Below, piece by piece: positions 60,791 through 64,000 of a DNA stretch of 64,000 nucleotides. The DNA is from Fulvivirga ulvae (GTDB lineage: Bacteria > Bacteroidota > Bacteroidia > Cytophagales > Cyclobacteriaceae). The position numbers and the translations under genes were made by a program. Within the stretch, counting starts at the first letter, position 1; every line of letters starts with the position of its first letter. The notes under the pieces were generated by a model. It saw only the letters and a program-made list of their open reading frames with translations. It had not been told where the DNA came from and did no database searches. The DNA lies in NCBI RefSeq assembly GCF_021389975.1, contig NZ_CP089981.1:5233501-5297500 (forward strand), written 5' to 3'.

Positions 60791-63187
60791 ATGATTTTTC
60801 AGCAGATAAAATTTGCCGTTAGAAGTCTTAGCAAAAACAGGTCTTATCTTATACTTAATCTACTGGGGCTTATTGGGGGGACATTTGCTGCATTCGTTAT
60901 TGCAAAATATGTAGGTTTTTCGTTGTCCTATGACAACTTCCATAAAAACAAAGATAATATTTATGTGATATGGCAGGAGGAAACGGGTGAGACCGGCATG
61001 GTGGCATCGGGGACAAAAACTTTCTGGGGTACCGGCGATATCATTAATAGCGGCTACACTGAAGCACAGCAGGTTACACGGATCAGTCCTTTGGCCGAAA
61101 CACTTGTGCTCACAGAGCAAAAAAACGGTCAAATGCTAAAATTCAACGAAAGGAATATATTGGCCGTAGATTCTAATTTTTTCAGTGTTTTTTCTTATAA
61201 AATAATCCATGGTAGCAGTGGAAACAATGTATTAGCCCAGCCTAATGCCATAGTTATTACGGAATCCATGGCTAAGAAATATTTTAATGAAGAAGAACCT
61301 TTGGGGCGTGTTCTCTCCCTAAAAACTTCCTGGGGCGAACAGATCGAGGTAATGGTTAGTGCAGTTGTTGAAGACAATCCAAAAAATTCGAACGTTCATT
61401 TTGACTTTTTGATCGCCAGCCAGAAACCAAACATTAATCAGCTTTGGCAAACAGCAGATTATGAGACTTATGTACTGCTAAAATCGGGAGTATCAGCCGA
61501 AGATTTTTCCCATAAACTTGAAAGTGAAGTTGCCTACAAAGGGGGATTGGAATCTCAGGGCCGCAGCATTGAAATTAAATTTATACCTATTACCATGTTG
61601 CAGCTGTCTGCTGGTGACTATATTCTCTCCATTGTGGGTATGGTAATACTGATTGTGTCCTGGATTAACTTCATAAGTATATCGGGAGTGCAGAATTTGA
61701 TAAAAACCAAGGAGGTGGCAGTGAAAAAGGTTATGGGGGCTACCAAACAACATATTTTAAGGCAGCTATTTATTGAATCGGTATTAATCAATGGACTGGC
61801 ACTGGCTTGTGTGGTTGTTTTGTATGTATCCGTTGAAGATTACTTGCAGACCCTTACTCATGGACACCTGTTACCGCTTCTTACTGGATCGTTGAAAATT
61901 AATATGACCTTTTTGGTCATTTTTATAGTGGGTACATTAATTTCTTCCATATTACCTGCCGTATCGCTTATGTCTCAAAATGTGAGCAAGTCTCTGAGAG
62001 GAGATGCTGCCGGGGTTTTCAGGAATTTAGGGATCAGAAAAATACTGGTGGTTATACAGTTTGCCATATCTACTGTATTAATTATTGGTATTGTGGTCAT
62101 CACCCAACAGCTTGATTTTGTTAAAAGCTACGACAAGGGTATCGATCTTTCAGGTACACTAATAATAAAGGCACCAAAAGATGGCTGGGAAGGCAAACAG
62201 GAGAGGCTTAACAGCTTTAAACTACAATGTCGCGATCTGCCTTTTGTAAAGGAGGTGAGCTCTTCTACCACTGTGCCTGGAGAAAGCTATCGTCAGGAGA
62301 TCTCTTTAGGACTTACCCCAAGTAAAGAAGACCATTCAGCTGTGCTATTTGCCAATGGAATTGACGACAAATACCTGAGTTTATATAATGTCGAATTTGT
62401 AGCTGGAGAAAATTTTCTTGAAGACGCACCATGGAAAAACAAAAGAGGAGCTATTCTTAATGAAACAGCAGTTAAGGCCCTAGGCATTGAGAATATAAAA
62501 GAAGCTATTGGAACAAAACTATTTGAAATCGGGTCAGACAAATCCTACGAGCTGATCGGTGTTATAAAAGACTATCACAAGGTGTCGTTAAAAAATGACA
62601 TTGAACCTACCGTATTCTTCTTTAACCATAACAGAGGTTCTTTTTCAATCAAGTTTAATACAGAGGAGACCGCAACAGCAGGTAGTATCCATGAAACCCT
62701 GAAGCCAATAGGTGAAGTGTGGGAAAAGCTATATACCAATCAACCATTTGACTACTACTTTCTGGAGGAGAGGTTTTACGAAGCTGATCAGCAAGAGGTG
62801 AATTTTGCCAGGTTGTTCAAGGTGTTTACTGTTTTATCTATTATAATTTCCTGTTTGGGGCTATACTCACTTGTACTGTTTTTGACTAATAAGCGCATGA
62901 AGGAAGTAGGTATAAGAAAAGTATTCGGTGCCAGGTCCTTCCAGATTTTTGGTTTTCTGGTTAGGGACTATGCCGGCCAGCTTTTGCTTTCGCTATTTAT
63001 AGGGATACCCGTTGCATATTATCTTATGGATTCATGGTTGTCAGGCTACAGTTTTCATATTAAACTTGGCGTATGGATTGTGCCTTATGGCGTAATACCT
63101 TTGATATTGATGTTTATAGCTACGGTTTCATACCAGGTAGCGAAGGTGGTAAGGGTAAACCCTGTTAACATATTCAGACAAGATTAA
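60791..63187 (+). CDS. MacB/FtsX-family ABC transporter permease
   Basis: 798 residues. TM1 at about 20-42 (LILNLLGLIGGTFAAFVIAKYV), a long extracytoplasmic MacB_PCD domain (ITESMAKKYFNEEEPLG), a first FtsX block around residues 280-400 (KTKEVAVKKVMGATKQHI), TM4-5 near 400-440, a second MacB-type domain and a C-terminal FtsX block with RMKEVGIRKVFGARSFQI. This two-PCD duplication is typical of large Bacteroidota permeases that move or release lipoproteins, peptides or drugs with a separate ATPase. No ATPase partner is adjacent upstream; the minus-strand ATPase at the window end belongs to another transporter. Confidence 0.92.
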   Translation: MIFQQIKFAVRSLSKNRSYLILNLLGLIGGTFAAFVIAKYVGFSLSYDNFHKNKDNIYVIWQEETGETGMVASGTKTFWGTGDIINSGYTEAQQVTRISPLAETLVLTEQKNGQMLKFNERNILAVDSNFFSVFSYKIIHGSSGNNVLAQPNAIVITESMAKKYFNEEEPLGRVLSLKTSWGEQIEVMVSAVVEDNPKNSNVHFDFLIASQKPNINQLWQTADYETYVLLKSGVSAEDFSHKLESEVAYKGGLESQGRSIEIKFIPITMLQLSAGDYILSIVGMVILIVSWINFISISGVQNLIKTKEVAVKKVMGATKQHILRQLFIESVLINGLALACVVVLYVSVEDYLQTLTHGHLLPLLTGSLKINMTFLVIFIVGTLISSILPAVSLMSQNVSKSLRGDAAGVFRNLGIRKILVVIQFAISTVLIIGIVVITQQLDFVKSYDKGIDLSGTLIIKAPKDGWEGKQERLNSFKLQCRDLPFVKEVSSSTTVPGESYRQEISLGLTPSKEDHSAVLFANGIDDKYLSLYNVEFVAGENFLEDAPWKNKRGAILNETAVKALGIENIKEAIGTKLFEIGSDKSYELIGVIKDYHKVSLKNDIEPTVFFFNHNRGSFSIKFNTEETATAGSIHETLKPIGEVWEKLYTNQPFDYYFLEERFYEADQQEVNFARLFKVFTVLSIIISCLGLYSLVLFLTNKRMKEVGIRKVFGARSFQIFGFLVRDYAGQLLLSLFIGIPVAYYLMDSWLSGYSFHIKLGVWIVPYGVIPLILMFIATVSYQVAKVVRVNPVNIFRQD

Positions 63188-63666
63188 CGCCATCCTGATC
63201 AGGAAGATTGGCGTAGCTAAACCAAAATTTAAATATGGTCACCTTAAGAATAATTAAAAATAACTAATTTACCGATAGTAGTCAGTAATAGACTAGCCTG
63301 ACTAGTCCTGATAAATAAAAACCCCGAAATAGAATATTCAAGGCTTTTTTGGGGGTTTTGTTTTATTAAACTGGGTTGTCCAATTACAATTAATACTGCC
63401 ATTTATGATTCAGAAAAAGCTTTGCCAGCCAGCCTTATTTTTAACCCCAGAATGATATTTATTCAAGAGCGGTCCTCTGAAAGCAGTTTTCAGAGCGCCT
63501 CTGACGGGAATAGGGGCCAGGTGCTCCACGATGCTTTTTCCTCAAGGTATGTTTGGGTTAGTGTACAGAAGGTTTACCTGAATATTAGCCAGGTTTCAGT
63601 CATTTTGTAATAAGCTGTCCAGGGATAACGTAAATAGGAGAGTCCCGTCTTTATGGCTCATACACT
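63188..63666. other. Gap with terminator, no gene
   Basis: 479 bases. A terminator at 63317-63365 ends the permease transcript. A 62-codon plus-strand frame (63422-63610) has no recognisable feature and is probably spurious. The remainder should contain the end of the minus-strand ABC operon. Confidence 0.45.
63317..63365 (+). terminator. Terminator after the ABC permease
   Basis: AAAAACCCC pairs with GGGGGTTTT around a 25-base loop, followed by TGTTTTATT. It may also act on the minus strand, where a T-run is present. Confidence 0.7.
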
Positions 63667-64000
63667 TCAAACTTCCTGATTAAATCTCATAGCCTGGAAA
63701 CTGAATATTTCGGCGTATACATTGTTGAGTATCATTAGCTCTCTGTGTGTGCCCTGCTCAATGATCTGACCATTGGAAAATACATAAATATTGTCGCACC
63801 AATTGATGGCCGAAAGATTGTGAGAAATAAGGATCAGAGATGTCTCATGCTTTAGGTCTTTCAGGGAATCAAATATTTTGATCTCTGAAACTGTATCAAT
63901 TGAAGCGCATGGCTCATCCAATATCATCAGAAATCCATTTCTATAGATGATTTTGGCTAGTGATAGCTTTTGTCGTTGCCCTTTGGAGGGTTCCACACCA
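63667..64000 (-). CDS. ABC exporter ATPase domain, 5' end outside the window
   Basis: Frame open to the window edge; only the C-terminal 111 residues are visible. They contain the signature region as VEPSKGQRQKLSLAK (the canonical LSGGQ is SKGQ here), Walker B FLMILDEP with D-loop CASID, and the H-loop in LILISHNLS, followed by the usual end IYVFSNGQIIEQGTHREL. The layout fits the nucleotide-binding end of an ABC exporter (possibly fused to a membrane domain upstream). The substrate is unknown. Confidence 0.85.
   Translation of the reverse strand, partial: GVEPSKGQRQKLSLAKIIYRNGFLMILDEPCASIDTVSEIKIFDSLKDLKHETSLILISHNLSAINWCDNIYVFSNGQIIEQGTHRELMILNNVYAEIFSFQAMRFNQEV

Noticed and set aside
63422..63610. 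62-codon plus-strand frame after the permease
   Set aside because: Lies past the terminator with no promoter or motif; composition unlike a gene.
1..64000. CRISPR array or cas genes
   Set aside because: No regularly spaced direct repeats seen on reading the window and no Cas motif in any protein.

Overview
The window looks like a chromosome segment from a Bacteroidota bacterium, most likely a marine or soil Cytophagales-type gliding relative. The signs are: a C-terminal type IX secretion (T9SS) sorting domain at 34.7-36.5 kb, several small PorT-like outer-membrane beta-barrels, the long (663 aa) form of urocanate hydratase, a large number of PAS and hybrid histidine kinases, and a TAnnTTTG-type -7 promoter element upstream of accA. 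I cannot place a genus from the sequence alone.

Layout. 0-2.3 kb: end of a multi-PAS histidine kinase and a single-domain response regulator. 2.6-2.8 kb: tRNA-Asp with its terminator. 2.9-7.6 kb: accA, then a translationally coupled metallo-beta-lactamase / patatin / hutU run. 7.7-11.6 kb: five small secreted beta-barrel proteins, two of them clear tandem paralogues. 11.7-15.4 kb: a tightly overlapping operon of an N-formylglutamate amidohydrolase-like enzyme, a QEGLA-motif (DUF1704) zinc peptidase-like protein and a glutathione-synthetase-like ATP-grasp ligase. 15.4-22.8 kb: tyrS and a tripartite RND efflux operon. 22.9-32.9 kb: housekeeping and envelope genes (MazG-like pyrophosphohydrolase, PAS kinase, phosphatidylserine decarboxylase, S41 protease with a C-terminal frameshift, DPP IV-like peptidase, OmpA protein, VOC protein). 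33.5-42.7 kb: signalling block with a sigma-54 activator lacking a DNA-binding domain, a T9SS LamG protein, and a CheR/CheB/hybrid-kinase/REC-kinase operon. 42.9-48 kb: metallophosphoesterase and nucleotidyltransferase pair, then a stress-type cluster (UspA, DnaJ/CbpA, DUF2383). 48.8-50.5 kb: a histidine kinase whose membrane domain matches the plant and cyanobacterial ethylene-binding domain.

Accessory region, about 50.4-60 kb. It holds a truncated DUF421 fragment, a RadC/JAB protein, a large AT-rich gene joining a PD-(D/E)XK-like domain to a PIN-like domain, a four-TM membrane protein gene split by a complete IS3-family element (4-bp target duplication; the gene rejoins exactly in frame when the IS is removed), a second PD-(D/E)XK-like protein, the degraded end of an IS21-type istB, a ParE-type toxin/antitoxin pair, a DinB-like protein and a second nucleotidyltransferase. 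The two nuclease-like genes flanking the small membrane protein look like one former operon and are the best candidate for an undescribed (possibly defence) system. 60.8-64 kb: a MacB/FtsX-type ABC permease and, running off the end, an ABC ATPase.

The two other points I would follow first are the peptidase/ATP-grasp/amidohydrolase operon, which resembles an add-and-remove peptide modification system, and the ethylene-receptor-like kinase.
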